Source: Cacajao melanocephalus (Eukaryota; Chordata; Mammalia; Primates; Pitheciidae). Taken from it: DNA of 64,000 bases. A program made the position numbers and the translations under genes. Shown piece by piece: positions 37,713 through 53,892 of the stretch (position 1 is the first letter of the stretch; each line of letters opens with the position of its first letter). Below the pieces are notes generated by a model. The model searched no databases. It worked only from the letters and a program-made list of their open reading frames with translations, and was not told the origin of the DNA. The stretch spans positions 62,001-126,000 of the forward strand of contig CAUYLG010059062.1 of NCBI GenBank assembly GCA_963573385.1, written 5' to 3'.

Positions 37713-37811
37713 ACTTCTTTTATTTAAGTATGCTGAATATGGTCCCTCAATCTCTTACTTGTATGGTTTCTTGTGAAAGGTCCATTGTTAGCCTGAGGGG
37801 GATCCCTGTGT
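37713..37811 (-). mobile_element. Short antisense L1 ORF1 fragment
   Basis: Matches the L1 ORF1 antisense section also seen near 2355-2440 (tccctcaatctcttac, ggtccattgttagcctga). Confidence 0.65.
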
Positions 37812-37978
37812 AAGTACCCTCACCCAAATCTCATGTGAAATTGTAATCCCAAATGTTGGAGGTAGAACCTGGTGGGAAGTGATTGTATCATTCAGTTGGA
37901 CTTCTCATGAATGGCTTAGCACCATCTCCTTGGTGCTGAGTGAGTTCTCACAAGATCTGGTTGTTTAAAAGTGTGTAG

Positions 37979-38208
37979 CACCCAGGAGTTCAAGATCAGC
38001 CTGGGCAACATGGTGAAACCTTGTCTCTACTAAAAATACAAAAAATAAGCCAGGTGTGATGACACGCACCTGTAGTCCCAGCTACTCAGAAGGCTGAGGC
38101 AGGAGAATCTCTTAGACATGGGAGGTGGAGGTTGCAGTGAGCCAAGCTTGTGCCACTGTACTTCAGCCTGGGTGAAAGAGTAAGACTGTATCTCAAAAAA
38201 AACAAAAA
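37979..38208 (+). mobile_element. Alu, 5'-truncated, inside the MaLR LTR
   Basis: Starts at cccaggagttcaagatcagc. Duplication aaaagtgtgt before and after. Confidence 0.93.
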
Positions 38209-38373
38209 AAAGTGTGTGCCATCTCCTCTTGTTCCTATTGCTCCATGGGACATGCCTGCTCCCCCTTCACTTTCTGCCATGATTTTAAGAGTCCTGAGGC
38301 CTCTTTAAAAGCAGATTCCACTATGCTTCATGTATAGCCCACAGTACTATGAGCCAATAAGTCCTCTTTATAA

Positions 38374-38736
<363 letters not shown>

Positions 38737-38750
38737 TAACAGTATAGAGG

Positions 38751-39345
38751 AGTGGAGTATTGCTATAAAGACAGCTGAAAATGTGGAATCAACTTCAAAA
38801 CTGGGTAATAGGCAAAGATTGGAAGAGTTTGGAGGGCTCAGAAGAAGACAGGAAGATGAAGGGAAGTTCCAAATTTCTTAGACTGGTTAAGTGGTTGTGA
38901 CCAAAATGCTAATAGTAATACGGACAGTGAAGTCCTGGCTGCTGAGGTGTCAGATGGAAATGAGGCACTTACTGGGAACTGGAACAAAGGTCACATGTGT
39001 TATGCCTTAGGAAAGAAGTTGGTTGAATTGTGTCCATCCTTTAGGAATCTGTGAAAGTTTGAAGTTGAGAGTGATGATTTAGCTTATTTGGCAGAAGAAA
39101 TTTCTAAGCAGCAAAGTATTGAAAATGTGGCCTGTGTCTAACAGCCTACATTCAGATGTGTGAGCAAATAAATGACCTAAGGTTGGAAATTATATTTAAA
39201 GCGGAAACAGAGCATAAAAGTTTGGAAAATTTGCAACCTGCCCATGTGGTAGAAGAGAAAAGCCTATTTTCAAGAGAAGAATTCAAGTGGGCTGCCCCAT
39301 CACAGGCAATCCATCCATCCAGTGACACTAGAACATGGGTGAGGG
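38751..39345 (+). mobile_element. MaLR internal sequence (THE1/MST-int)
   Basis: agcagcaaagtattgaaaat, then tgtgagcaaataaatgacct and acagagcataaaagtttgga match MaLR internal sequence, which is a non-coding relic of ERVL gag. The 3' LTR was not recognised. Confidence 0.75.
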
Positions 39346-40774
39346 GATAAATTGCTGGAGAGCTTCTGGAAAAAATCCTTAAGTCAGGCAAGAATAGATT
39401 AAGGAGACAGAGAACCTGAAGTTGTGACAGCACTTTTTAAAGGTCACTGGTCCTCTGCAGGACTTTTTGAACCAAGCAAGGTAGAGACAGCTTACTGCAT
39501 ATGTACATTATACTTCAATAAACCATTTTTAAAAGAAAACGTCCATTCCTGGAAACAGAACAGACACAACCACACATAAATAAGAACACTTTGTTCTTAT
39601 AAGAATGTATTGCTTCATTTCATGGTTTGGCCCTCCAGATAGTAGTGGAGACCCACCAATTCCTATGACTTGAGGACTAGTAATTGTTGATCTTGAGAAC
39701 ATGTATATAATAAGATGTGTTTGGCTATAGAAAAACATGAGATTTCTTTCTGTCTTAGCAATCTCTTTAGCAGATTGCCTATGGTGCACATTGCATTCTT
39801 GTGTAATGCTTATTCAATAATAAAACTGTTTTCTTTCCCTTCCACTTTTGTAGAGAGGTTTTCTTATAAAGAGGTTTTCTGGGTGGGCAGGAAGTTTGTT
39901 TTTAATTTTATTTCCTCAACAATAGGCACGCAGTTCCTCTACACAACATGGTTTATAGGCTTAAGCAGCTAAAATTCACTACCTGCAATTAAAAGATGAA
40001 TTTCACATGGATACAAAAGTGAACATGTTTAAAGATACTACTGAGATTTCCAGTTTCTGATCCAGCAAGGAGCTGGAAGTCCTCACTCCATCTTAACAGC
40101 AAATAAAAAGCTGAACAAACTGAAAAATTGGCAATTCTTCTTAGATCTGTCAAATAAGTGAGGTCACAAGACAAGCTACTGCCTCCAAAGTTGGAAACAG
40201 GCAGACACAGAGAATCACAACTTACCAGAGCAGAAACTCACAAGCAGAAATCTTTGTGCCTCTCAGGAACCAGAACAAGGTTAGGAAAACCTGAACTGTA
40301 ATTGATGAATTGCTGGAGGCTGAATGTGGTTACGCATGAGAGTTAAAAACAACAACAACAACAACAACTCCAAGGAGACCCTGCCATGGAGGTTTCTTTA
40401 TACTTTCATGAGTTTTATCTCCAAAGATTCTAGCAGGTTCTCACGTAAAGATCTGAGAAATGTCCCCAGCTGGTTCTGGCAGAGGAAGAGGAAGAGTAGC
40501 CATTTTGAAATATACCAGAGCATTCTGTTTAATGCTCTGGAGAGAAACCATTTTACCAGAGCCTACCCTCTTGGGATTTTGTCAGAGTCCAAATGACCTG
40601 GAGGAAGGAAAATAAACAATTCTGGTCCCCTCTTGCCCTCCTGTCCTACTTAAGAGGAGAGAGGCGTTTACTGAGAAGCATTTGTGAAATTCGTAGTCCC
40701 TGGACACAGTCTAAGAAACTGAAACCTTACCGTAAGACTTCTTGGAAAAAAAAAAAAAAGACTTGTTGAAACAA
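39346..40774. other. Gene-free stretch
   Basis: An (AAC)n microsatellite at 40345-40367. The 90-codon frame crossing it (40324-40596) shows no domain. Confidence 0.45.
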
Positions 40775-41095
40775 TTAATGGGGAAGCCATTAGGCTGAGG
40801 TGGCTCCAGTACCCTGGATTCTAAACCCAAACCCAACTCAGTGTGACTGGTCTTAACCGATCAGAAACCACCAATCAACCTCTAACTATTGACTTTCCAC
40901 TGGAATGATCCAAATAAGGCTCTACTCTAACCAATCAAGTATTTTATTTGCCTTGTTTCTGAGTTCAGCCCGTAAAAGCCTTTCCCTCATGCCTCTTCAG
41001 AGAGGCCCTAAGCTGCATGTGGTCTGGCAATGCCCTTTTCATGAACTGCTGTCTGCTTAAATAAACTCTTTAAAATTTTAATGTGCCTAAATTTA
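40775..41095 (+). mobile_element. LTR-like sequence with a poly(A) signal
   Basis: Ends aaataaactctttaaaattt and taatgtgcctaaattta, in the style of ERVL (MLT2-type) LTR 3' ends. The CAAT-rich middle (accaatcaa repeated) fits an LTR promoter. The 5' border is not clear. Confidence 0.5.
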
Positions 41096-41369
41096 TATAT
41101 TATTTTACAGACTATAGAACACTTCCCCTCTCGCAACCATACCTTATCACCATGTTACTAAAGACCTATCATGCAGCTCATTTTACCAAGTACAACACAT
41201 TCAGCTATCAGGAAAAAATTGCAAGGCACTCTAATAGGCAAAAAACACAGCTTGAAGAATTTAGTTTACTTAACTCATTAATGAGAAAAACTGGTGACGT
41301 GTTAAAACTAGCTCATAAGAGAACCCTCCCCACCCCTAAAAAAGTCACGTTTATAGATTAAGAATATTA

Positions 41370-41950
<581 letters not shown>

Positions 41951-42303
41951 CGACCCTGTTAAAGAAAAAAAATTAAAATCATGTGCAGCAGCAAATAGCG
42001 GCAAAAACTGGCCTACTCCAAAATGGAGCTGGAGGAGGGAAGTAAACTGAGCCTCCTCCAAACAATTTACTTTTGTGTAGACAAGAACTAATTTGCACTT
42101 CCATCAGAGATCCACAATTCGAGTTGGTAAATAACTCAAAATAATGACTAAGTAGAATTAAATAACCTGTAAGCCCATAATCTGTGCCAGGCACAATTAT
42201 GACCACTTCATATTCGCAACACTATTAGCTAAGAAATACTGTTCCATTGCACACATGAGCAAACTGAAGCTCATAAAGATTAAACAATAAAAAGTCACAC
42301 AGC
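41951..42303. other. Gene-free stretch
   Basis: No element or exon recognised. Confidence 0.4.
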
Positions 42304-42609
<306 letters not shown>

Positions 42610-42899
42610 TCACACAGCAGACACACTCTACAGCTCAAGAGTCAACAAAACACCCACAGAAATGCATATAGGGTCGCGCATCAAATCACACAACCTCACG
42701 GAGAATGGGCCTAACCTCACAGAGAATGGGCCGTCAGATACACCAAAGCAGATGCCCGGTGGTCCCACCCACCTCATAACAAACACTTTCCCAAACTTAA
42801 GAAGAACATTTCCACGCCAATGTATTACCATTAGGCCCTTTCCCCACCTCCTGTTACAGCCTCCAACTAAGTCTGATCCTGGTACTGACAAACACTGCA

Positions 42900-43440
42900 C
42901 TCCTCAGAAGGCAACCGCTTGGGTCTCTGTGCGCAGGCGCAGCATTCTCCCAACACCGCTGACGGGCACAAAGCCACGCCCCCAAGGCCGAGCTCACGCA
43001 TGCGTACTCGATCATCAGCGGGACCGCGTCCACCCCACGCTTCTTGTACTTTGTGCCACAGGTACCTTGTCTCTTTAGCCGAGGTCGCCTCTGGATTCCG
43101 GTCTCTGGGAGCGGAGGCGTGGGGCTGCACATGCGCACTACGAGTCCTCGCCTACTCCCAGAAACCACCGGGGCCCACAGGCGCTGGGGCCAGTGCTTCA
43201 GGTCTGTGGGCTCCGGAGAGACCTGAGTGGGCAGCGTCGCCGTTTCTCCTTTCTTGGACAGTATTTTCCCAGGGCCACGTTATAATGGGACATTATGAGG
43301 TTTGTGTTGCTTGGGGACGGGGCGGCCCGTCTCAGAGGCGCTCCGGGGGGGGAGTGGCCAGCTGAATGGCTGGAGGCCCAGGGATCAGTGCAGGTCAGCT
43401 CCCGCGTCCCGGCCTGTGTTTGGAGGTGGCGGGTGCGGGT
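42900..43440 (+). promoter_or_regulatory. CpG-rich promoter of the KRAB zinc-finger pseudogene
   Basis: CpG density is far above the surroundings. NRF1-type sites are at 42931-42943 (tgcgcaggcgcag), 42993-43003 (acgcatgcgta) and 43129-43138 (acatgcgcac), with a GC box (gccacgccccc) near 42973. No TATA box. A GTAAGC donor at 43439 could end a first untranslated exon. The layout is that of a KRAB zinc-finger gene start. Transcription start and possible bidirectionality cannot be seen. Confidence 0.7.
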
Positions 43441-43714
43441 AAGCCTGACAACAGTGCGCGCGTAATCGGTGTGTTGGCGTTTGTGCACACAGAAGACATA
43501 ATTAAAATTAGTATTTGTGTGCATGGTTCTATCCCAGAACAGGCGACTGAGGCATTGAAAAAGGCCGTTACATTTTGAGGAACCAGAGCTGCCCGCTAAA
43601 CAGTGTTTTGTCAGTGAAATCTGTCGTTCTTGGAGTTTGTTCAGGAACGTGGTTGAAAATAGGTGGCAGTGGATTTGAGAATCTGGTCTCTGAAGTTTCC
43701 TTCCTTCTCCTTAG

Positions 43715-43785
43715 CTCTGCAATTCCAGGACCCTGTCGCTGTTCAGAACGCTGTTCCAGCACAGTGCGTATTAGCTACGTCTCAG
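43715..43785 (+). pseudogene. Untranslated exon of the KRAB zinc-finger pseudogene (putative)
   Basis: Acceptor tctccttag, about 71 bp with no useful start codon, then a strong GTAAGT donor. Short 5'-UTR exons of this size usually lie between promoter and KRAB-A exon in this family. An alternative acceptor (attccag) would start it at 43729. Confidence 0.5.
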
Positions 43786-45177
43786 GTAAGTTTTTGTTTT
43801 ATCTTCGTTTCCTGCAACATCATAGGTTTTTAAGTCCTGGGCATATCTAGTTTTGCTTACTTGGGTAGTAAAGACTGACACAGGGACAAGGCCCAGGTCT
43901 TTTCATTCAGCAACACATGGAACTATAGGGACCTCTCTTCTCAGAGTCCGTGTCCTGTACTTAGTGTTCATTTATTCACTGAATGAATTATTCTGAATCT
44001 GCACTGTCACCAGTCGTCTTTTAAGCACTATTTGGAGGTCAAAGATACATTCCCTGGAGAAGATGAGAGCCATTATCCGAGGACTGTCATCTTTTTGAAG
44101 TAGAGGTGAATACTCAGTCATCTTTGACATTCTGTACAGCCCCAGACTGAGAGGACGCAGCATAGAAAATGCTAATGAGTGGTTCAGCCTCAGTAATGGT
44201 AATCTGCCTTGGGAAATTTTGGGAAATGGGAATGTGATTGACGTCTTGAGCATGAAAGTCCAGGTTAACAAGGTCAGGCCATTTACTAGGAACATGAGTG
44301 AAAGGTAATGTTTGGGATCACAGGTTCCAGTCTGAAGTTGGGCAGCTTAAAGGTATTTCCAAGAATTCCACAGATGAAGTCACAGGTTCTATTCAGGGTG
44401 TTTGCACGATCTCTGAAATTTTGTGCGAAAACAACCAGATTTGATTCTTAGCCTGCTAAGTGTAGTCACCAAGACATTTTGTTTGAAAAATAGATTTTCT
44501 TTTCGAAAGGGACACTTTTATTTTCTTTCTTTTAGGAAAAGAGGCAGCATTTTCCCTACACATTCTGTTTGTTATTACTGAAGCTACTCGTGAAATTGTT
44601 AAATTATATTTATGTATTTTAAAAGAAAAATAATAAAAAATTTCAACTGTCATATAACAACTATGGAGAAAAAAATTTTTTTACCACTTTATTGTTTCTG
44701 TATTTTGATGTGAAGTATTTGAGCTTATAGCTTTTTTTAACCGCTAGTTTTTATCCGATTTTCTCCGTTTCCAGTGCTTCCTTAACTCTGTTGATATTTT
44801 CACCGTCAAGATAGATTTCCATCACTCTTGCAAATATTTTTTCATCTATTTTTCCCTTTCCTGACCCTCAAAGGAAACCAATTTCTTAAGAATAAAAAGA
44901 AAAAAAAAAGGAAACCAATTTTTTGTTTTGATGACAGTGGACTTGTTTTGCTTGGCTTCACATAAATGGAGTCAAGCAGTATGTATGTGTGTGTCTGGCT
45001 TCATTAGCTCAACATAATGTTTCTTGATATTCATTGATGTCCATTATTTGTTGTTGTTCTGCTGAGTATTCCATTGTGTTAATATGTTAATCTACTTATT
45101 CATTTTCCTGTTGATAGACATTTGGGGTGTTTCTAGGTTCTTGGCTATTAATAAAACTGCTATGAATATTATTGTAT
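43786..45177. other. Intron of the pseudogene
   Basis: No exon recognised. About 44930-45170 resembles old L1/L2 antisense sequence. Confidence 0.45.
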
Positions 45178-45405
45178 AGGCTGAGTATCCTTTATCCAAA
45201 ATGCCTAGGACAAGAAGTATTTCAGATTTTGGATTTTTTTTTTTTTTTTTTTTTTTGGGGGAACGTTTGCATTATACCTACTGGTTGAGCATCCCAAATC
45301 CAAAATTCAAAATGTTCCAATGAGCATTTCTCTTGACTATTATGTCAACACTCAAAAAGTTTCAGATTTTGAAGCATTTCAGATTAGGGATATTCATCCT
45401 GTATA
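45178..45405. mobile_element. Non-autonomous DNA transposon, probably Tigger group
   Basis: gctgagtatcctttatccaa at the left and its degraded complement (agattagggatattcatcct) at the right form terminal inverted repeats. A long T run interrupts it. Family uncertain. Confidence 0.6.
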
Positions 45406-45451
45406 TGTCTTTTTCTGATCTTTTAGAAGATGTAGTCGTAGAAAAAATATT

Positions 45452-45630
45452 GGCATCTGGACACAGTGGCACACACCTGTAGACCCAGCAACATGGGAAG
45501 CTGAGGCAGGAGGATCACTTCAGCCCAGCATTTCATCACAATAGTGCATCATGATCACACATGTGAATAGCCACTGCATTCCAGCCTGGACAACATATCA
45601 AGACCCCTGTCTCTTAAAAGAGAAAGAAAA
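45452..45630 (+). mobile_element. Fossil Alu monomer (FLAM/FAM) derived from 7SL RNA
   Basis: Single-arm element that keeps the 7SL-like gtgaatagccactgcattcc block lost from dimeric Alus. Too diverged to be a functional 7SL gene. Confidence 0.75.
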
Positions 45631-45844
45631 TACTGGGATCTGAAGAATATCAAGAAAAATTATTCATTAAATATATTGTAGTCTGCCTCATTTATGGTGA
45701 CAGAATTCAGGATAGCAAGAGGTGTGTCTTGAAGCAATCTTGGGGAATCTTGGAGGTGCTGGTAATATTCAGTTTCTTGATCAGGGATCTGCTGATGAGT
45801 GGATTGTTTTGTGAAAATTTAACATATTATACACGAATTCATCA

Positions 45845-46740
45845 TATTGATCATGGCTCACTGCAGCCTTGACCTCCTGGGCTCAAGCAATTCTCCTGCC
45901 TCAGCCTCCTGAGTAGCTGGGACTACAGGCGTGTGCCACCATGCCTGGCTAATTTTTTTATTTTTTGTAGAGATGAAGTATTGCTGTATTGCCTAGGCTT
46001 GTCTTGAACTCCTGGGCTCAAGCAGTCCTCCTCTCTCGGCCTCCCAAAGTGCTGGTGTGGCAGCCCAGATCTCACCAAATGCAGGCCTCCATAAAAACTT
46101 TCAGTACTGACTGAGTGGTTAAGTTAAATGTTAAAAGCTAGTGCCCTTATACAAAGGCTGGAATGTAACAAAAGCCCACCAAGAGTTTTGCCTACGCCTT
46201 TCCTGGGCCTTAAAGCATGAAAAAATAATGAAGGAATTCTTAATTGGACCCATTTAGGATGAAACAGGTTTTATTGGGAGTCTGAAGAAACTCCCTATGC
46301 CTTCACAAACAAGTTTATTGGAGGTCTGAAGGAATTCCCCAAACCCCTGTTGTTTAGCAGGAGACAAGATAAGGGTAATCACCCCAGAACCTGAACCCAT
46401 TTAGATCAAGTAAATTTACTGAGGGTCCAGAGAAAGGTCTTCAAGACTCAGACCTTAGTCATAGAATAAAAGAAGTTAATCACTTATGTCTTTAGATGAA
46501 TGCACACTTACACATAGACATATAGCTTAGAAGGTGTGTAAGCTCTGGAAAACTTTGTAATTTAGAGTTGGTCTAGTGATAATTTCCAGGCCTCTCCCTG
46601 TAACTGGCTACAGAAATAAAAACTCTCTTCCTCCCCAGTTTATCTGCATCTTGTTATTGGGCCTCAATAAATAGCAGCCCGACCCTTAGCTTGATCCAGG
46701 AATACTGGGATTATAGGCATGAGTCACTGCACCTAGCCAT
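45845..46740 (-). mobile_element. Antisense Alu split by a solo LTR
   Basis: The Alu runs 45845-46055, stops at caaagtgctg, and resumes at 46704 with ctgggattataggcatga to its 5' end at 46740. The two parts join without loss, so the middle is an insertion into an existing Alu. Confidence 0.88.
46056..46703 (+). mobile_element. Solo LTR inserted into an Alu
   Basis: About 648 bp starting TGTGGCAGCCCAG, with AATAAA signals at about 46614 and 46667 near its 3' end. No internal retroviral sequence. Family not assigned; class I style. A clean target duplication was not made out. Confidence 0.7.
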
Positions 46741-47996
46741 ATTGAAGATTTCTGAAACCCCACATTCAAGTGAGAAAAAAGAAACCCTCTCAGCCCCATG
46801 TTTAATACAATAAAGTTTCTATAGCTTTTGACCTATGTACTGTTGTTACAGATGGTGTAAGGGTGTATCTGGAAAGGACAACCCAGGGCAACTGTGTATG
46901 ATTGAAGTAATTGGGAATGATAGTTTTATTATGAGTTGATGAAGCCCCAGGATATTGGAAAGGAAAACTAATCGTAGGCTAGACATCCTCAGTTCTTCTC
47001 AACTACTTCTTCATAAGTAGCTGAGGATAAAACCCTATTCCTTACTCTTGTTGCAGGCCCTGATGGAGGCAAATAAGGTGAAATAATAACACATCTGCTG
47101 CAGTTTTCAGAACATTACATCTACTACCCTAAAATGTAGCTGCTAGAGCAAAGACTACTTTATTTCCTGAGAATTCTATGAGAATTCATACTGAACTGGA
47201 TAGGGTGGGAATGATTAATATCTGATCCTATGATGCCTGTAGGGGCCAGAATCCCCAACATGGCTTCTTCATCCATATAGTTTATATTTAACTGGAATAG
47301 TTGGAGTCATGTATCTGGGCCACTGTTCTTTGCTGCTAGCTGAGTTCTTCATCTTTATTTGATGTAGTCTCAATCTCTTACTCTCCACTGGCAACTTCTC
47401 ATTGGCTTTTCTTATGTGGCATGAGCCCCTGTGAGGGCAAAACAGAAGATACGAAACCTTCCTAAAGCTTTCACTTGGAACTAGTTAGTGTCACTTCTGT
47501 CACATTCTGTTGATTAAAGCAAATTGTAGGTCCTATCCACATTTAAAGAAAGGGGACTACCTTTTATTTCAGCAAAAAAGTAATTTGTAAGTTATTCTGA
47601 AACTCACACATGGTAGAATTGATCCATCTATGAAGATCCATGGTAGAATTGATCATGACTGGCTTTCAACAAAGTCAGTGTATGGTCATACTATGAATAT
47701 GTAAGATTATAAAAACAACTATGATAGTTCCTTTACAGATTGGTTTTGAATATGTGGATACACAAATTCTGAGCAATACATTTCTTAAATTATTCAGTGC
47801 TTTTTGAATCATCCTGTTCATCTTGAATGTTTCCCTTATTATTTTTCTATACCCAAATTTTAATAAACACTATTTCATAGTATTGCTCTTTAGTAACTTA
47901 AATAAGCTGCTCTCTTAAGACACAGAGTCCTGATCAGCTCCTCCCAACTTCCAGTTATTTACCTGGGCTCTTCTAAGAAAATGTTTGTCATTTCAG
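46741..47996. other. Intron of the pseudogene
   Basis: No exon or named repeat recognised. Confidence 0.45.
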
Positions 47997-48266
<270 letters not shown>

Positions 48267-48367
48267 TAATTTTTCTGTTTTTATAATGGCTTGTGTCCTG
48301 ATTATAGGATTGATCTGTCAGAATACCTGAGTAACCAGAGCATAGCCAATTTTGTTTATTTTCACAG

Positions 48368-48455
48368 GCCTTTCCATTTCTAAATATGTGATTTCACTGT
48401 TGGAGAAAAGGAAACTGCCTTGGATAGTGGGAAGAAATAAGAGGCCCATTGCCAG
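48368..48455 (+). pseudogene. KRAB-B exon of the zinc-finger pseudogene
   Basis: After a ttcacag acceptor the frame gives LSISKYVISLLEKRKLPW, the KRAB-B box (usual: [19 protein letters not shown]), with one codon missing. The donor looks damaged: ccagttgag where a GTGAG-type site is expected. The box is degraded but clear. Confidence 0.75.
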
Positions 48456-48889
48456 TTGAGTATGAAGAACCAACTAGCAGGGGTAAGCCATGTATATGAA
48501 AGGCATAGCAGTTCTAGAGGGCAAAGCACCTTTAAGATGTGAAAGATGCTCTCTTCCAATGTTTCATACATATGTAGAAATTGAGGCTCCTTAAGTCTGA
48601 GTTCCTAAATGGATACTGATCACCCACCATTTATATCTCCTTTCATAAATGCCTCTGGGCTCAGAAATTACAAGTCTGTCTTCCCTCTTTGTCTGTGGTA
48701 AGCTTCCTTTTAAACTCAGGATCCTGTTTCTCACAACTTTTTTTATATTTGGGTCTTTGATATTGTTGTTTTATTTACTGTAAAATAACTTATGTAGTGG
48801 CCTGATTGTTTGAATGGGTGTATTCATTGGTCATTTTATTCATTAACATTCATTCCCTTTTTAAAATTAATTGACTGTTGAGAGTCCCT

Positions 48890-49690
48890 AAGACCACCCC
48901 CACGTTCAAGGACTTACTAGGAGTAGTCACAGGATTCATCACATGGTTGTATTCATGCCTGCAAAGTTAGTGAATAGTCCACAAGAATACCATCATTCTG
49001 ATGCCAGCTGCAAAGTATGGGGATCCCCAAGACCTCCATGAATTCTGACACGAATTGCAAATCCAAAGGTCCCAAGATGACTCTCAGGTTTGATAATTCA
49101 CTAGAAGGACTCACAGAACTCACTGAAAGCTGTTATGCTCATGTTTACAGTTTATTACCATGAAAAGATATGTATTAAAATCAACCAAGGAAAAAGACAT
49201 AGGGCAGAGTCTAGGAGGACTTCCATTTATGCCCCCACAGTGGAGTCATGAAGTGTTAACTCCTCCCAGCAATGATGTGTGGCAAAATGCACAGAGTATG
49301 GCCAACCAAGGAAGCCCACCTGACCCTTGGTATCCAGACTGCTTATTAGGGCACCGTCATATAGACATGGCTGACTGCTCACATGTCTCACCTCAGTCTC
49401 TAGCCCCTCTGGAGGGCACCCTAATATCTTGTGACCCAGAGCACCACATTTGGTAATAATCTGTTGAGTTCATTTTAAAAACCATGACGCCTTTGTGGTA
49501 GAGTCTCCCTGTAAAAACCAGCCCCTCTTGCACTCTTAATGAGGTTAGCCCCCTCTACTGTCTACAAACACAGTTTAATCTGGAAAAAACAGTGGGATTC
49601 CCACATGTTTAGTGCATAAACAGGCCAGAACTCAGTCATTCTCCATAATTAACCAAGGTTCTGTTCTTAACATTTACAGCAAGCACAGCC
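48890..49690 (-). mobile_element. LTR-like element, antisense (ERVL/MaLR style)
   Basis: The blocks actagaaggactcacagaac, agctgttatgctcatgttta, and aagcccacctgacccttggt resemble an old mammalian LTR in antisense. Exact family and borders are uncertain. Confidence 0.55.
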
Positions 49691-50458
49691 AGCATCTCTG
49701 ATCTTTAGCTTCTAAACAGTAAAAATAACTACAGGTTAGAAGGGTATTATATTTGCCATAGCAAATCCTATTGCCTTTCTTTAATTTTTGATAATGTTGA
49801 TCAGCCTTCCTGTGATGCCATTTTGGCCTCTGCAGTTCCCCATAGTACATGTTTTCTTAAGCTCTAAATCCATTTCCTTGCTGCCTTCACTTGACCCTCC
49901 TATTTTTCCTGTTTGCTTAGTGATCTCTTCAATCTCAAAATGTTTGTATCAATGAAAATTCATACCGTCTGTCCCTGATTGTATAATTGATTTTATTGAT
50001 TCTATATTATGTCAAATTGTTTCTGCAGTAAAATAATTGGAGGTGACTTCTGTCTGGATACATTAATTCCTTCAGGTTAATACATACATATATATATATA
50101 CAGAAACTATCATTTTCCTTTTTGTGTTTTGAAACCTGATGTATAACTTAACACATAAATCTGCATCTTGTTCTTTTCACTTAATACATTATCCTGCAGG
50201 TCAGAAAGCAGCTGAATTCAGTCTTTTTTTAGTAGCTGAGTAATAGTACAGATATAGATATACCACGATTAATTACAAGGGACGCCTAGTTTGTTTCCAA
50301 TATAAAGTTTATTTCAATAAGCATTCTTATCTATATCCTTAAAAACTGGTATCTTAATTTCTTGAGTAGGTGACTAAAGGGGGATTGAAAGGATAAAAGA
50401 CATGTGTATTAAGGTAGTTTAATTTGCTTCTGTTAGTTGATGTTTTTTTCCCTTTCAG
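49691..50458. other. Intron of the pseudogene
   Basis: Some antisense L1/L2-like text at 50110-50330 (attcagtctttttttagtag). No exon recognised. Confidence 0.45.
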
Positions 50459-52477
<2,019 letters not shown>

Positions 52478-52883
52478 ATGCTTTTTATGTTCTAAGAAAT
52501 ATTATTTATCCTATGCTGAGCTTATGTACAATTTCTTACATGTTTTCTATAGCTATTTTGTATTTTTACCTTTTACAGATATATCTATTTCATGTTTTTA
52601 TTATGGATAATGGAAGAGATAAAGGTTGAAGTATATTTCCCCCCATGTTATTGACCCATAGTAACACCAGTTTTGGGAGATGGCTTTCATTTTCTCCCTT
52701 ACATTGTTATTGGCACATTTTGCAAAATTCAATTAACTATCATGGGTACACTTCTGAAATAATTTGTTTCATTAATCTATTTATCTTCTCAGCAGTTCTA
52801 CATTGTCTTACAGCTTTAGAGCAAGTCTTGAAATTTGGTAGTGTAAGTCTTCCAGTTTTATTGTATTTTAAGAAATTTCTCTA
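52478..52883. other. Gene-free stretch
   Basis: No element or exon recognised. Confidence 0.4.
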
Positions 52884-53022
52884 GGCTGGGTATGGTGGCT
52901 CATGCCTATAATCCCAGCACTTTGGGAGGCCCAGGTGGGAAGAGCACTTAAGCCCAGAAGATCAAGACCAGCCTAGGCAACATAGCAAGACCTTGTCTCT
53001 ACAAAAAAATTTAGAAATTAGC
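52884..53022 (+). mobile_element. Alu left arm only
   Basis: Stops after the middle A-rich linker (aaattagc) and is followed at once by LTR-like sequence. Confidence 0.88.
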
Positions 53023-53415
53023 AACACATGACTTGTAGCAAAACAGCCTTTTGCATAGCAAGAGTAACACTATCTTGAAGCGAAACTGCGATAATGATCA
53101 ACGTTTGACTCCTGCACAAGACAGTCCTTCAGCAAGATCAAGAAGCAATGACTTTAGCATAGATAACCCCTCATAAAAATACTTATCTGACTTTCCCACT
53201 GGGTCATAAGTTTCAAAAGAGGGTCTGAAAAGTGATGAGCTGCATGCATATGTTCTACCAAAAAAGTTTGTGATATTATGGGTACAGGAATCCACCATCT
53301 CACAGCTACTGGAGAAACTACTTCTGTTCTGACATCCCTATTAAATGTTTCTTTCTGAGAAGTTGGATTTGCCAGCCTTTCTTCAGCTTCTCCGTTCCCT
53401 CAACCTTTGCAGGTA
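53023..53415 (+). mobile_element. LTR-like sequence
   Basis: About 390 bp of sequence that cuts off the Alu at 53022, with ATTAAA followed by a pyrimidine-rich 3' part. No internal retroviral genes. Tentative. Confidence 0.4.
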
Positions 53416-53596
53416 GGTTTGCATATACTACTTACTTTGGAACATGAATATGTATTTTTATATAAGGTGACAGACGTTGAAAACCTACAGGCAAAAACAT
53501 ACCAGATAAAGAGAAATCATTATTATTCATTGGCATTACACAGTGTGGGAATAAAATACCAAAAGAATTACTCTGGGTCAGAGATTGGCAGACTTC

Positions 53597-53882
53597 ATTT
53601 TTTGAGACAAAGTCTTGTTCCATTGCCGAGGCTGGAGTGCATAGTGTGATCACAGCTCACTGTAACCTTGAACTCCAGGGCTCAAATGATCCTCTCACCT
53701 CAGCCTCCCAAGTAGTTGGGACTACCAGCACATGCCACCATACCTGGCTAATTTTTCTGTTTCTTTGTAGAGATGAGGATCTCCCTTTGCTGCCTAGGCT
53801 GGTCTAGAACTCGTGGTATCAAGTGATCCTCCTGCCTCGGCCTCCCAGTGTTGGAATTACAGATGGGAGTCCTAGTGCCTGA
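53597..53882 (-). mobile_element. Older antisense Alu
   Basis: Full-length but diverged. It lies next to the hAT-like fragment that continues at 54205. Confidence 0.9.
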
Positions 53883-53892
53883 CCTAAACTTA

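Noticed and set aside
42662..43365. Overlapping open frames of 138 and 148 codons in the CpG island
   Set aside because: GC-rich promoter DNA has few stops; both strands are open and no domain or start context supports translation.
45452..45630. Functional 7SL RNA gene
   Set aside because: Only about 180 bp and heavily diverged; fits a fossil Alu monomer.
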